Assembly (NCBI GenBank): GCA_007922305.1
Contig: ML677364.1
Coordinates: forward strand, 18,312,260 to 18,376,259
DNA from: Dermatemys mawii
Taxonomy: Eukaryota; Chordata; Testudines; Dermatemydidae
DNA: 64,000 nucleotides
Direction of reading: 5' to 3'
A program made the position numbers and the translations under genes. Shown piece by piece: positions 23,760 through 33,695 of the stretch. How positions within the stretch are numbered: position 1 is the stretch's first letter; each line of letters opens with the position of its first letter. The notes under the pieces are model-generated. The model did not search any database. It was not told where the DNA came from and saw nothing but the letters and a program-made list of their open reading frames with translations.

Positions 23760-26131
23760 TTTGTAACAGCAGCAGCAAAGCTGAAACTGTCCACATGCCT
23801 GTCCATTGCTTCCCCAGAGAGGAAAGGGAAGAAGAGTCAGCCCAGGTACATTCGGGGATGTCATGCTCAGGTTTGCCCTAAAGACCTTCCTAAATATGAG
23901 TAGGAGAGCTAATGCATGTGACAGTGGTAACTATGTAGGAGCCAGGGTGGGGTCAGGGGAAGTTCTATCACTAAGTGGCAGGAGAGCCAATTTAAATGTT
24001 AGCACAAGGAACATTCCAAAAGACAAGCAACATATCAGTGTCACAATCAGTCAAACTTTACATGGTAAACATTCCAGATTTGTTCTGAGGTGTTCCAGAA
24101 ATGCTTGCTGCTGGTGTGGGTGTGTGTTTTGCTGAGGGAGGATACCCCTGTTATGCAAGCAGAAACTTACTCTTCAGAGGGGTGATGAGCAAGCCTTACT
24201 CTTGGCTGACTGATTGTGGCAGTAACATGCTGTTTGCCTTTCAAAATGCAATTTCTTCTGGCATTCAACTTGGCTCTAATGTCACTCAATGACAGAAAAA
24301 CCCCACCTCGAAGCCCAGACAGTGGCTATGTCTGTCACCACTGTCACAGGCATTAGATAGAGAGGCTGATGAAATCCAGCAATAGAGAATTCTGATATGG
24401 CCAGGCTACTGGCAATCAAGAAGGTAGTTGGCATTGTCTTTTTTTCTTGTTACGGGGAGGAGATGGGTGGTTTATAAATGCTTCTTTCCTTGCCTGCAGC
24501 AGCAGCTGCAAAGTGAACATTTCTTTATCCAAATTACTAAACATCTTGCAGGGAGAGGCATCCATTTCCAAATCTCTCCAAGGTCTGTTCTTAGAAAAGT
24601 TGCATGTCTTAGGTATGCAAGACACGGCAGCTTCTAGTTAGCATGCTTAAAATTATGGCATCTTTGATACCACTATTATAAAATCTTTGAGAAACATCAG
24701 TTAGATGAAAGATAGATTCGATCCCCTTTCAGTTGTTTGAAATAAAAATGTCAGGATATGTTGCAATTCTACCAACAGATGCATGACCAGAAAGGTTTGA
24801 ATACAAGTAAGTAACTAATAGAAGCCATCAGAATAGAACAGTTCTGAGTGATGAAAAAATGGTGTCACTGTGTTTTAGTGAATTACTAGAAACCTAGGCA
24901 GAAAACTGAATTAAATCACAAATAAATTTGATTGATGGTATCCATATCTATAAATAAAGAGAATTATTAGTCCCTATTCACCCATTCACTATTTTTAAAA
25001 TGTTTAACGGTGAAGCATTTTTTAAGGCAGCTACAATTAAAGACACAGGAAAATGTAAGGACATTTTTAAAAACTTGAAATGATTTCTGACAGTAGTTGG
25101 AGACAACTGTACTTAAACAATAGCTACAGCAATTATGCTAGTTGCTCCTTCTAGTTTGCACTGGCAATTGAGAGCTAATTAAATAGCACATTAGCAACAC
25201 TGAAAAGCATGGGGAAACAAAACAAAACAACAAACTCAGTGTAATGGGGAAAGGATCAAGTACAGTCCTGAGATAAATAGAAGCACCTCCCACTGAAATT
25301 GATAGTATTATTATAAAATTATTATAACGATGCCCAAAATGTGCTAGTCATGTCACAGATATATTATAAATACAGGGCCTTGCCCCAGAGAGGTATCAAT
25401 CCATTCTAAACAGATAAGCAAACACATTTTCCCATCTTTCCTCTTTTTCCACTTTCTGTTTAGCCACCTTGTCTAGTTTGTGTTCACCCAGGTCATATTT
25501 AAAGTACATACATGCAAAACTGGCCATTTGGTCCCTTTCCTGTCATTCCCCAGTAGAAGTTCTTATCACCTCTCTGCATTTTGCCACGCCCATAGTTTCA
25601 GTTTTCTTAACAGATAGGACTCATCACATTCAGAGAGCTCTCAGTCCCATTAACTGCTCACTGAAGTTGATTCTGCTGAGGATAGAGGATTTTGAGCAAT
25701 CACTGAGACACAGATCCTCTGAGCCTCAGGTATTTAGGGACCTAACTCCCATCGAAATCGATCCCTTTGAGAAGCTGGGCCTGAGGCTTTGAAATTGTGC
25801 TCTGCACTAATGCTCTGTCTTTCCTATCTATCCAACTGTTTAATTAGGTTCTTCTTCTAATGGAGCCCATCACTATAGTAAATTCCATCCCCCCCCCGCC
25901 CTGCCCCCAAAACAAGTGGAGATTACAAAGTTTCCACCCTTCTTCCCTCAAGGAAGTTGGGAATGTTTCGTTGTTTTTAATTATTTCCTCTTTCTCCTCC
26001 CTCCCCTCCGATTATTTCTTTTCTATTCAAATTCTCTTTTCCCTTCTTGTTTTCAGCTTGTTCTCCTCCTTTTTCTGCTGTTTTCAGGGCATGATTTGGC
26101 TTCTTCTTCGGTAGAAGAGGAGAAGGTCCTT
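23760..26131. other. Intronic sequence with a decayed ancient repeat
   Basis: No gene is recognised. A degraded copy of the 12.6-kb ancient repeat lies at about 25310-25400 (AATGTGCTAGTC, CAGGGCCTTGCCCC). The T- and C-rich tract at 25860-26090 produces overlapping chance frames. Confidence 0.5.
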
Positions 26132-26153
26132 TTAGGGCTTGGTTACACTGGCA

Positions 26154-26312
26154 CTTTATAGCGCTATAAAGCCCCCACGAGCGCTATAACCTCCTCCCCA
26201 TCCACACTGCCAAGGCACGTAGAGCGCTATAACTGCTGAGTTATAGCGCTATTGTTAATCCACGTCCGCATGGGGAATAAGGGCTGTAGCGCAGCTGCTG
26301 TAGCGCTACAGC
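26154..26312. promoter_or_regulatory. Left subterminal palindrome cluster (AGCGCT core)
   Basis: Three perfect palindromes or hairpins lie here: CTTTATAGCGCTATAAAG (26154-26171), AGCGCTATAACT/AGTTATAGCGCT with a 4-nt loop (26223-26250), and GCTGTAGCGCTACAGC (26297-26312). Single GAGCGCTATAAC copies lie between them. By analogy with Harbinger elements, where a Myb-like protein binds subterminal repeats and recruits transposase, these are candidate binding sites. The binding role is inference. Confidence 0.6.
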
Positions 26313-26492
26313 AAGAATGTGGACACCCACTGCGCATTAATTGGCCTCCAGCCCGTCCCATAATTCCCATTCGAGCCACTCTGGTCATCACTTGCAAACT
26401 GTTTTGTCCTGTCCTCAGGTGACCACACGTCAGACCCGCCCTTTAAAGTTCCAGGGAAATTTGAAAATCCCCTTCCTGTTTGCTCCAGCCAA

Positions 26493-26608
26493 GCGTGGCG
26501 TGCTCTCAGGGAATCCTTGCAGGTGATCATTCTCATTGATCTGATTGATTGCGTGGCGTGGTCTCAGGGAATCGTTGCAGGTGATCATTCTGATTGATCA
26601 TCATGACT
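26493..26608. repeat. 58-bp tandem duplication in the Myb gene leader
   Basis: Units start at 26493 and 26551 with GCGTGGCGTG and share GTGATCATTCT and TGATTGAT. The second copy runs into the first ATG of the Myb-like gene at 26603. Confidence 0.75.
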
Positions 26609-27074
26609 CCACGTGTCATGCCTCCTCGCAATAGGCGATCCCCAGCGTGGAGCAATAGTGAGGTGCTGGACCTCATCAGCTGTTGGGGGGAAGAGGCTGT
26701 TCAGTCTCAGCTGCGGTCTACCCGCAGGAATTTTGATACCTATGGGTAGATATCATGGGCCTTGGCGGAAAGAGGCCATGAGCGGGACACTCTGCAGTGC
26801 CGTGTTAAGGTAAAGGAGCTTAGGAATGAGTATCGCAAAGCCCGCGAGGCAAACGGCCGCTCCGGGGCAGCCCCGGTGACTTGCAGATTTTATAAGGAGC
26901 TGCACTCGATACTTGGTGGTGATCCTATGGTCACTCCATCGACCATCACAGACACTTCCCAGCCCACCAGTGAAGGGGGGGGGTGAGGAGGAGGACGAAG
27001 AGCAGGAGGATGAAGAAGAGGAGGAGGAGGACGACGAGGCGGCAGCGACCCAGGGCACGGAGGAGTCCCTGGAT

Positions 27075-27423
27075 GCATGCAGCCAGGAGCTCTTCTCAAC
27101 CCAGGAGGGCAGCCAGCCACAGCGTCCGGCGGTTGCGGGGGCCAGCTCAGCAGCGGATTGCGGAGGTAAAGCTTCTTTTCTATGGGGAAGGCTGGCAGCT
27201 TGGGATGGAAAGGGATGCGGGGGGGGGGGGCATTCCACCTGGAGCTCTTCTCAAGCCAGGAGGAGGGCAGGGGGGCATGCAGCCAGGAGCTCTCCTCTAA
27301 AGCCAGGAGGAGGGCAGCCCGCCACAGCGTCCGGCGGTTGCAGGGGCCATCTCAGCAGCTGATTGCGGAGGTAAAGCTGCTTTTCCATGGGGAAGGCAGA
27401 CAGCTTGGAGTGGAAAGGGATGC
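27075..27423. repeat. About 200-bp tandem duplication spanning the Myb exon 1 splice donor
   Basis: GCATGCAGCCAGGAGCTCT occurs at 27075 and 27275, and the two copies stay similar through CGTCCGGCGGTTGC, the donor context GATTGCGGAGGTAAAG and TGGAAAGGGATGC (ending 27218 and 27423). The splice donor is thus present twice (GT at 27166 and 27371). Confidence 0.85.
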
Positions 27424-27435
27424 TTGCATGCTTGC

Positions 27436-27732
27436 CTACATGTGGAATAGTGCATTGATGCAGTCTATCACCTCGTGGTAGTCATCATCAGTAATCTCTT
27501 CAAAGGTCTCAATAAGAGCGCTTGCAATGCGCCTGCGCAGGTTACCTGGGAGAGCCAGCGTGGTCCCCGTCCCGGTCACTAGTCCCCGCCACTGTGCTAC
27601 AATGGGTGGGGGGAGCATTGCTGCACATAGGCAAGCTGCATATGGCCCTGGGCGGAAGCCGCATCTCATTAAAATCCCTTCCCTTTGCTCCTCAGTGACT
27701 CGAAGCAACGAGATATCTTCCAGGACAAACAC
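27436..27732 (-). CDS. Antisense 98-aa ORF within the Myb gene intron, unknown
   Basis: The minus-strand frame from 27732 to 27436 has ordinary-looking protein composition. The C-terminal half reads LRRRIASALIETFEEITDDD and ends CINALFHM, predicting amphipathic helices. The plus-strand frames over the same bases look like low-complexity shadows. It lies inside the Myb gene intron and points the same way as the transposase. No domain is recognised. It may be a third element gene, an antisense exon or chance in GC-rich DNA. There is no obvious promoter or poly(A) signal of its own. Confidence 0.3.
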   Translation of the reverse strand: MFVLEDISLLRVTEEQREGILMRCGFRPGPYAACLCAAMLPPPIVAQWRGLVTGTGTTLALPGNLRRRIASALIETFEEITDDDYHEVIDCINALFHM

Positions 27733-28748
27733 CTACGGAGAATGTTGGAACAGTGTTCAGAGTAGGGCTCCTGCCACTGCCCGGCACTCCACACACACAC
27801 CCCCCACCCCGCCACAGCTTTTCACGGCAGGGAAGAAATCCTTCCCCCTGCCTGCTGCTCAGAGTGGGGCTCCTGCAACTTACCGGCACTCCCTACCCCC
27901 TCCCCGGCACAGTTTTTCTGGGGCAGGGAAAAAATCATTTCCCTTGCCTCTGGAGTGCACTCACCATGGCAGGGGCTCCGTTGCTGTATCTGTGCTCTCT
28001 GCGGGACAGGCAAACGGGGAATGCGGGGGAATCATAGGCATGTCTGCTGTTTACAAGGGAACCACTGTTAAATGTATCTTTTTATTTTAGAAGGGTCGTC
28101 CTTGAGCCCTGTGCCATCGCTCTTATCAACAGCTGAGAGGCTGAGGCGACTGAGGAAGCGGCCACGAAGGAGCAAAGAGGATCTTGTACAGCAAGTAATG
28201 CAACAGGCTGTAACGGAGAATCGAGTTGCACAGAGGTGGAGGGAGAACGAGAGCAAGTTGAGGGAGAAGGCGCGGAAGGAGAATGCGATTCACCACCGGA
28301 AAAGCACCGATAAGCTGCTCTCATTACTGCAGCTTCAATTGGATACTATGCAGCGGATTGTCACTCTTCAGGAGGGGAAGCACCGCGCTCACCACCCCAA
28401 TTATCATTTGCCCCAAATCCCTTCCCCTTCTGTGCCTCAGTACCCTCCAGGCCACTATCATCAGCTATATGGTTATCACCATCCACAGCTGCCTCTAACC
28501 CCTCTGTCTTCACCGAACAACCCCCAAACCCCGGACACTTATCCACTGCAGTCAACCCCTAATAACATGCCTTACTGCCCTCCGCAAATGGGGTTCGGGG
28601 GACATGGCCACTGTGAGGGCACTGGAGACTCAGAGACCCGGACATATTCCGATCTCTGACTGACCCCATGCCACCCCCATTGCACCTCCCCCGGCTTCCC
28701 CCTCACACGCATCACAATATTTTCTTTCAGCAACCAAAGTACCTGTTC

Positions 28749-28788
28749 AATAAATGAATTGTGTTCTTAATAAATGGGTTTCTTTATT
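28749..28788. terminator. Convergent poly(A) signals between the two Harbinger genes
   Basis: AATAAA on plus at 28749-28754 and 28769-28774 lies about 90 bp after the Myb stop. TTTATT at 28783-28788 gives AATAAA on minus about 92 bp after the transposase stop. The two transcripts would overlap at their 3' ends. Confidence 0.75.
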
Positions 28789-28879
28789 AAGTGTACATAG
28801 ATTATTACAGGCTACAGAAAAGCAAATGCCTGTTCCTGTTAAAAGAATATTCCCTCCCTCCCTCCGTCTGCACCTCACT

Positions 28880-30121
28880 TTAGAACTGGCTTTCAGCCTC
28901 AAAATGCTCCCTCAAGGCTTCCCTGATCCTAACAGCCTCGCGCTGGTCCCCTCCAAGAACCCTGCTCTCTGGCTGGGCGTATGTGGCCTCCAGGCGTTGA
29001 ACCTCCGAGGACCATGCCTGAGTGAAGCCTTCGCCCTTCCGCTCACAAAGATTATGTAGGGCACAGCATGTGGAAATAACCACAGAGATACTACCCTCGG
29101 CCAAGTCTAGCCTTCCATAAAGACAGCGCCAGCGCGCCTTGAGACGCCCAAAAGCACACTCCACAGTCATTCGACACCGGCTAAGCCTGTAGTTGAACCT
29201 TTCCTGACTGCTGTCCAGGCTCCCTGTGTAGAGTTTCATGAGCCAGGGCATTAAAGGGTAAGCAGGGTCGCCAAGAATCACTATGGGCATTTCCACCTCC
29301 CCCACGGGGATCCTCTGGTCTGGGAAAAAAGTCCAGGCTTGCAGCTTCATGAACAGGCCGGTGTTGCAGAAGATGCGTGCGTCATGCACCTTTCCAGACC
29401 AGCCAGCGTTAATGTCAGTAAAACGCCCACGGTGATCCACAAGCACCTGGAGAACCATGGAGAAGTACCCCTTTCGGTTAACGTACTCCTCAGCTAGGTG
29501 GGCGGGCGCCAGAATAGGTATATGGGTCCCATCTATCGACCCTCCACAGTTAGGGAAACCCATTTCTTCAAAGCCAGCAACAATATCATGCACGTTACCC
29601 AGAGTCACGATTTTTCGTAGCAGGATGCGATTAATGGCCCTGCACACTTGCATCAGCACGACTCCAACCGTCGACTTTCCAACCCCAAACTGGTTGGCCA
29701 CCGATCGGTAGCTGTCTGGTGTAGCCAGCTTCCAAATCGCGATAGACACCCGATTCTCCACCGGGAAGGCAGCTCTCAGTCTGGTGTCCTTGCGCCGCAG
29801 GGCGGGGGCGAGTTGAGCACACAGTCCCATGAAAGTGGCTTTTCTCATTCGAAAGTTTTGCAGACACTGCTCGTCGTCCCAGACTTGCATGATGATGAGA
29901 TCCCACGACTCAGTGCTCGTTTCCCGTGCCCAGAAGCGGCGTTCAATGGCCGTGAGCATGTCCATTAATGAGACAAGAAGCTTCGTGTCAAACGCATTCA
30001 CCGCTTCGATCTCGTCTTCAGACTTATCACTGTCATCCTGCATGTTAAGGATTAACTCCACTGCACACAGAGATGTGCTGGCGACAGTCGTCAGCATGTT
30101 CCACAGTAGTTCTGGATTCAT
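28880..30121 (-). CDS. PIF/Harbinger transposase (HARBI1-like DDE nuclease), intact
   Basis: A 413-residue frame from ATG at 30121 to TAA at 28880. The frame stays open upstream to 30409, but MNPELLWNML is chosen as start because the upstream part looks like translated leader. Domains: an N-terminal region with acidic DDSDKSEDEIEA (29-40), a helix-turn-helix (about 137-163, SYRSVANQFGVGKSTVG), then the DDE_4-type nuclease. Catalytic motifs visible are SIDGTH (D197), VHDARI (D247), LGDPAYPL (D285) and VECAFGRLK (E321). The likely triad is D197, D285, E321, by family pattern. It would excise and insert the element at TWA sites, normally with the Myb-like partner encoded convergently in the same element. 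Length is somewhat above that of vertebrate HARBI1. No stop or frameshift is seen, so it could still be functional. It is a transposon gene, not the host HARBI1. Confidence 0.93.
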   Translation of the reverse strand: MNPELLWNMLTTVASTSLCAVELILNMQDDSDKSEDEIEAVNAFDTKLLVSLMDMLTAIERRFWARETSTESWDLIIMQVWDDEQCLQNFRMRKATFMGLCAQLAPALRRKDTRLRAAFPVENRVSIAIWKLATPDSYRSVANQFGVGKSTVGVVLMQVCRAINRILLRKIVTLGNVHDIVAGFEEMGFPNCGGSIDGTHIPILAPAHLAEEYVNRKGYFSMVLQVLVDHRGRFTDINAGWSGKVHDARIFCNTGLFMKLQAWTFFPDQRIPVGEVEMPIVILGDPAYPLMPWLMKLYTGSLDSSQERFNYRLSRCRMTVECAFGRLKARWRCLYGRLDLAEGSISVVISTCCALHNLCERKGEGFTQAWSSEVQRLEATYAQPESRVLGGDQREAVRIREALREHFEAESQF

Positions 30122-30343
30122 TGCTGCACACAACAATGGAAGACGGAGCGCGCCTTGCTGAAACTGTTGAAAGATGGCGCCGGAGGTGGACGGAAACACA
30201 GGGATTGCTGGGATATGCCAAAAAGCATCATGGGTAGTTGAAACAGGATACAGAATGCCCCGCAAGTGACGCCCCCACACCACAAAGCATTGTGCCAGAT
30301 CGGGAAGAGATGTACTGTGGGAAACATGCCCTAATGCGCTGCT

Positions 30344-30423
30344 CTTAATGCGCATTAAGTGCCGCAAATGTGGCCATGCTATAACGCTGGAGCATCTCAG
30401 TGTGGACATACAATAGCGCTATT
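30344..30423. promoter_or_regulatory. Right subterminal palindromes of Harbinger
   Basis: CTTAATGCGCATTAAG (30344-30359) and AATAGCGCTATT (30412-30423) are perfect palindromes. Diverged copies (GCTATAACGCTGG, ACCGCTATAACC, AGTGCTATAATC) continue to the right end. They mirror the left cluster and lie upstream of the transposase start, so they could also affect its promoter. The function is inferred. Confidence 0.55.
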
Positions 30424-30492
30424 CATATTACTGTATAAGGGGACCGCTATAACCAATAGTGCTATAATCTTGTAAGTGTAACCATGCCCTTA

Positions 30493-31535
30493 GCCTCTAT
30501 CATGGCTGTGCTATAGGATAAGGAAATCTCTCTGCTGGAGTTTATTTAAATCCCACTGTGTTCTCTGCCAGCTGCCTGACAGACTTTGTGTTCCTTCCTT
30601 CCTGCTTTGCCCGAAAAGATCAGAGAACTATGGAAATTAGCAATGGTAAAGAGATAAAGGGTGCATTTAAACAATCAGGCTGAAGGTGATAGCCAAATTG
30701 CCCATTCTTTAGTAAGTGTTTAGTAAGTTTTCCATTAGGAATGCTCTGGAATTTGGCTCATTTGTGCCCAGGTGATGAAATAGGTTCGTTTTCTATTTGA
30801 CATCAGGCAGTCACTACCTTTATCCTAGCTGCTTGCACGGATCGTTACTCAGAGCCCCACATCTATTTTGTAAAATCACTATTACCAGGATCATAAACTA
30901 ACCTTATTGTGGAACCATGTACTATAAATTTCATAAGAGACCCAACAGAAAACTGTTCCTGCTTCACCATCAGAGCTTTGTCTTCCAACTTTATGTTCAA
31001 AAACTATTTTGCTTTTGGATTACTTTAGTGTCATGAGTGACACATTTTTGCCAAAAGCTTTTTTCCAAAACTGGAATTATATCTATTATGTTAGACACTT
31101 TTGTACTGGTTTGTAAATGTCCACATTTATTAAAAATAAATCTAGTCTCATTTATTTATCCTGTATTCTGCCTTTGTTTTGATATACATTTTTAATTAAA
31201 GGGTTTTTTTTTGACAGCTTCTTAACAGTTTTGTTTGGGAAGCAATTTTTAGTAGCCCAAAATATACCAGCTGTTTTTGCCTGTAACCTTGCAGGTTACC
31301 AGAAATACTACAAATAATTATCTCTCCTTTAGTCTACCTGTTAACTATTCAAAGTCTCATGTTTTAGATTTCTTTCTTAAGTCTTTAACATAATGATACG
31401 TGGTATCACCTTGCAGCTGGCTTTTTGTAAATCAAATATGCTTTTTCCCAATGGCAATCTTGTTTGGATCACAGTACATCACAGCCATCAGACCAGGCTA
31501 TTGGCTATTCTGGGGAGTCAGGGGATGCTTTGATT
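30493..31535. other. Intronic sequence, nothing recognised
   Basis: AT-rich intron resumes immediately after the Harbinger target duplication. No gene or clear repeat is seen. Confidence 0.5.
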
Positions 31536-31725
31536 TTCTCCTGGTGAAACTGTTCCGCTTTGTATAAAATACCTGAAGAGTTATTGCACCAGTAACTTTA
31601 TAGCCTGATAGTGAGGTTACTCATCTGCATGAGAGGGGACCTGGGCTCAAGTCCCTGCTCCAGAGTGTTGATTCAAACCAGGGTCTCTCCCATCTCAGAT
31701 GAGTAATCCAACCACTGGGATAGTA
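31536..31725. repeat. tRNA-like SINE module pair
   Basis: GTTCCGCTTTGTATAAAATA (31549 on) is shared with 3040 and 61615. A forward tRNA-like module follows, with CTGGGCTCAAGTCCC as B-box region. An inverted module ends CCAACCACTGGGATAGTA. This is the same foldback arrangement as at the other three loci. Confidence 0.5.
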
Positions 31726-32469
31726 ACAGGGGAAACACCTCCTGTTTTATGAGCATAGATTTTCATTTCCTTTCCTTGTTATAAAAGTGACTTAAATGAA
31801 ATGTCATTTTCTGACGTATCTAATTGCAATTTTTTAAAATTAATTTTGGTTTGATTCAAATCATTTCCCCCTTAGAACTGCCAATGAACTGGAAAAAAAT
31901 CAATTGTTTGCCCAGCTCCACAGGTAACATTCTCCTCCCTGTTCCCTGAAGTTGGATAACAACTTATTCTGGAGCAGATTTAGACCTGGTATTTCTAACA
32001 TGGCTTTTGGTGAACACTCAAGAACTATAAGTCAGAAAGAAATATAAATTTTTGATTGTTAAAATATAAATTCAATGCTTCTTTAAATAGAAAAGTGTTC
32101 CTTTTTTAGCAAATTAAAGTGTGTTTGATTGGTTGCACTAACTAAAATTGAAAGAGAAAAAAGACTATATTTTCAGTCTGCTGCTGGTTATCAAAGCACA
32201 TTGTTCTAAATTATGGATTCTCCCATTTTTGTTTGTTTGTTTTGTTTTTGTTTTTTAAAGAGATGAATTTTGTATCATCTTTGCTTTCCACAAGGTTCCA
32301 GAGTGGATCTTTAGCCACATCACAAAATTTTACCTGAGATCTACAGACTCTGAGCAGGTGCATAACTCACCATCTGCAGCAGATGTAGCTGATGGCCATC
32401 TTTGAACTGTTTCTACATAAACGATTGATCTTAAATCAGTTCTGCGAGAGAGACTGGATGCTAACATAG
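31726..32469. other. Intronic sequence, nothing recognised
   Basis: AT-rich intron including a T/G-rich low-complexity tract at 32228-32260. No gene was found. Confidence 0.5.
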
Positions 32470-32471
32470 TA

Positions 32472-32968
32472 CAGTAAAAGCTGTGTTATCTGGCACTTTA
32501 CTAACTGGAAAGCTCTATAAACCAACATTTCTGATCTTGATTGAAAGTCTGGTTTAGAGTCTGTTTGGTGAAGGGCTGGCAGGCTTCTTACCAGGCTCCA
32601 TGTCGCTCCCCAGAAGCGGTGATATGTCCCTGCAGCTCCTAGGTGGAAGAACGGCCACAAGTGGTTTGGAGTATGGGAGGGGCTGTGGGGCTGGGGTGTA
32701 GGAGGGAACCATGTTCAATGAGAGCTGCACACAGAGCTGCCTAGCCACGGCTCCACCTAGAAGCAGCAGGGACATGATGCTGCTCCTGGAGAGCCTCCGC
32801 AAGGAAGCTACCACCCAGATCTGGCACCCTGAAACCCCTCCAATGCCCCAATCCCCTGCCCCAAGCCCCCTCCTGCACCCAAACTCCCTCCCTCTTAGTT
32901 AACTGGAATTTTTCATTTATTGCACACACACCCATTCATTAACATGCTGGATAAAAAAGCTTTTACTG
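32472..32968. mobile_element. Tigger/pogo-type MITE with TA duplication
   Basis: TIRs are CAGTAAAAGCTGTGTTATC and the reverse complement of GATAAAAAAGCTTTTACTG. It is flanked by TA on both sides (32470-32471 and 32969-32970), as expected for Tc1/mariner-pogo elements. The GC-rich interior yields several overlapping short frames that are not genes. No transposase is present. Confidence 0.88.
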
Positions 32969-33041
32969 TAAAACCAGAGAGACAAGGTAGGTGAGAAAAT
33001 ATCTTTTATTGGACCAACTTCTGTTGGAGGAAAGTACAAGC

Positions 33042-33069
33042 TTTTGAGCTATGCAGAGCTCATCTTCAG
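33042..33069 (-). ncRNA. Hammerhead-like core, left PLE arm
   Basis: On minus it reads CTGAAGA, T, stem II GAGCT/AGCTC with loop CTGCAT, then AAAA where GAAA is expected (core G12 changed to A). Likely inactive. Confidence 0.65.
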
Positions 33070-33097
33070 GCCTGGGGAAGGAAATAAAAATATCTGA

Positions 33098-33398
33098 GGG
33101 CTGGTTGACACTTAAAAGTTAGGTCAACCTAGCTTCAGCACTTAGGGTTGTGAAAAATTCACCTCTCCCCCAAGAAATGTAGTTAAGCCAACCTAAACCT
33201 GAGTGTAGACAGCGCTGAGTCAGTAGAAGAATATTTCCATCGTCTTGGTACTGCCTCTAGAAGAGGCAGAATTACTACAGTGATGGAAGATCCCCTTCCC
33301 CTGGTAAGTACATGTTTAGTCAGGATATGCCTGATGCTGTAGTCAGGATATGTCTACATTCGCTGTGCCACTGTGATGTTTCTAATGTAGACATGCCC
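33098..33398. mobile_element. Harbinger-type MITE nested in the left PLE arm
   Basis: Termini GGGCTGGTTGACACT and ATGTAGACATGCCC are related inverted repeats, and TGA flanks both ends (33095-33097, 33399-33401). Removing it rejoins the PLE arm. Internal phrases such as TAGGTCAACCTAGCTTCAG relate it to the element at 57106. Confidence 0.75.
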
Positions 33399-33509
33399 TG
33401 AGCTAAATATAAATTGAGACAGATTGTTAAGCATACGGGGTAATAAAGTTGTATGAGGTCACTTGAAATGGAATGAGCAATAAAGGTTAGATTGTTATGC
33501 AAATTGAGT

Positions 33510-33695
33510 TTGAAATGGGCAATTAATGGTTAGTAGGAAAGTGTGTGCTACATGAAAGTAGTGCCCCTGTTCCATGAATTTAAGTTCTGAGGCTTGCCTT
33601 TTGAAGGTGTTGTGGAGGTTTCCTTCGAGGAGGAGCACTGAAAGATCAAATAGGGAGTGATCACTTTGTAAAAAATATTCACCTATGGGAGACAT
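33510..33695 (-). pseudogene. PLE ORF C-terminal fragment
   Basis: The minus frame contains SLFDLSVLLLEGNLHNTFKR, then QASELKFMEQG. This resembles the region after the GIY-YIG domain (compare ETAELQFICKFDT at 18.1 kb). It is only about 60 codons of decayed PLE coding sequence. Confidence 0.6.

Larger units (their letters stand above)
26603..28659 (+). pseudogene. Harbinger Myb/SANT-like (trihelix) DNA-binding protein, two exons, two lesions
   Basis: Accessory protein gene of the Harbinger element. Exon 1 (26603-27165) begins MTPRVMPPRNRRSPAWSNSE and codes for a trihelix Myb/SANT-like domain (AWSNSEVLDLISCWGEEAVQ … CRVKVKELRNEYRKARE … CRFYKELHSILG), followed by a strongly acidic Glu/Asp tract. 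Exon 2 (28091-28659) follows a TTTATTTTAG acceptor and codes for a basic, coiled-coil-prone segment (RLRRLRKRPRRSKEDLVQQV…), then a Pro/His/Tyr-rich tail. The donor is GAG|GTAAAG at 27166; joining keeps frame (gga g|aa ggg). Lesions are an in-frame TAG at codon 49 (26747-26749), and a 9-G run at 26975-26983 that shifts frame by one base before the acidic tract and could be an assembly error. In known Harbinger elements this protein enters the nucleus, binds transposon ends and helps the transposase. Splicing here is inferred from sequence. Confidence 0.82.
26135..30489. mobile_element. Complete PIF/Harbinger DNA transposon, two genes
   Basis: The left end GGGCTTGGTTACACT pairs with the right end AGTGTAACCATGCCC as an inverted repeat with one mismatch. 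Both flanks are TTA (26132-26134 and 30490-30492), the 3-bp duplication typical of PIF/Harbinger. The 4355-bp element holds a Myb/SANT-like gene on plus and a transposase on minus, arranged convergently. Its GC content and coding density are sharply above the surrounding intron. Subterminal regions carry many AGCGCT-centred palindromes. The intact transposase and clean ends suggest a comparatively recent insertion. Confidence 0.95.

Noticed and set aside
26753..27238. 161-codon minus frame opposite the Myb exon
   Set aside because: It is the Ser/Pro-rich shadow of the acidic Glu/Asp tract read on the other strand.
30122..30409. Upstream extension of the transposase frame (96 more residues)
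   Set aside because: The added N-terminus includes the right subterminal palindromes and looks like translated leader; MNPELLWNML at 30121 fits the transposase family better.
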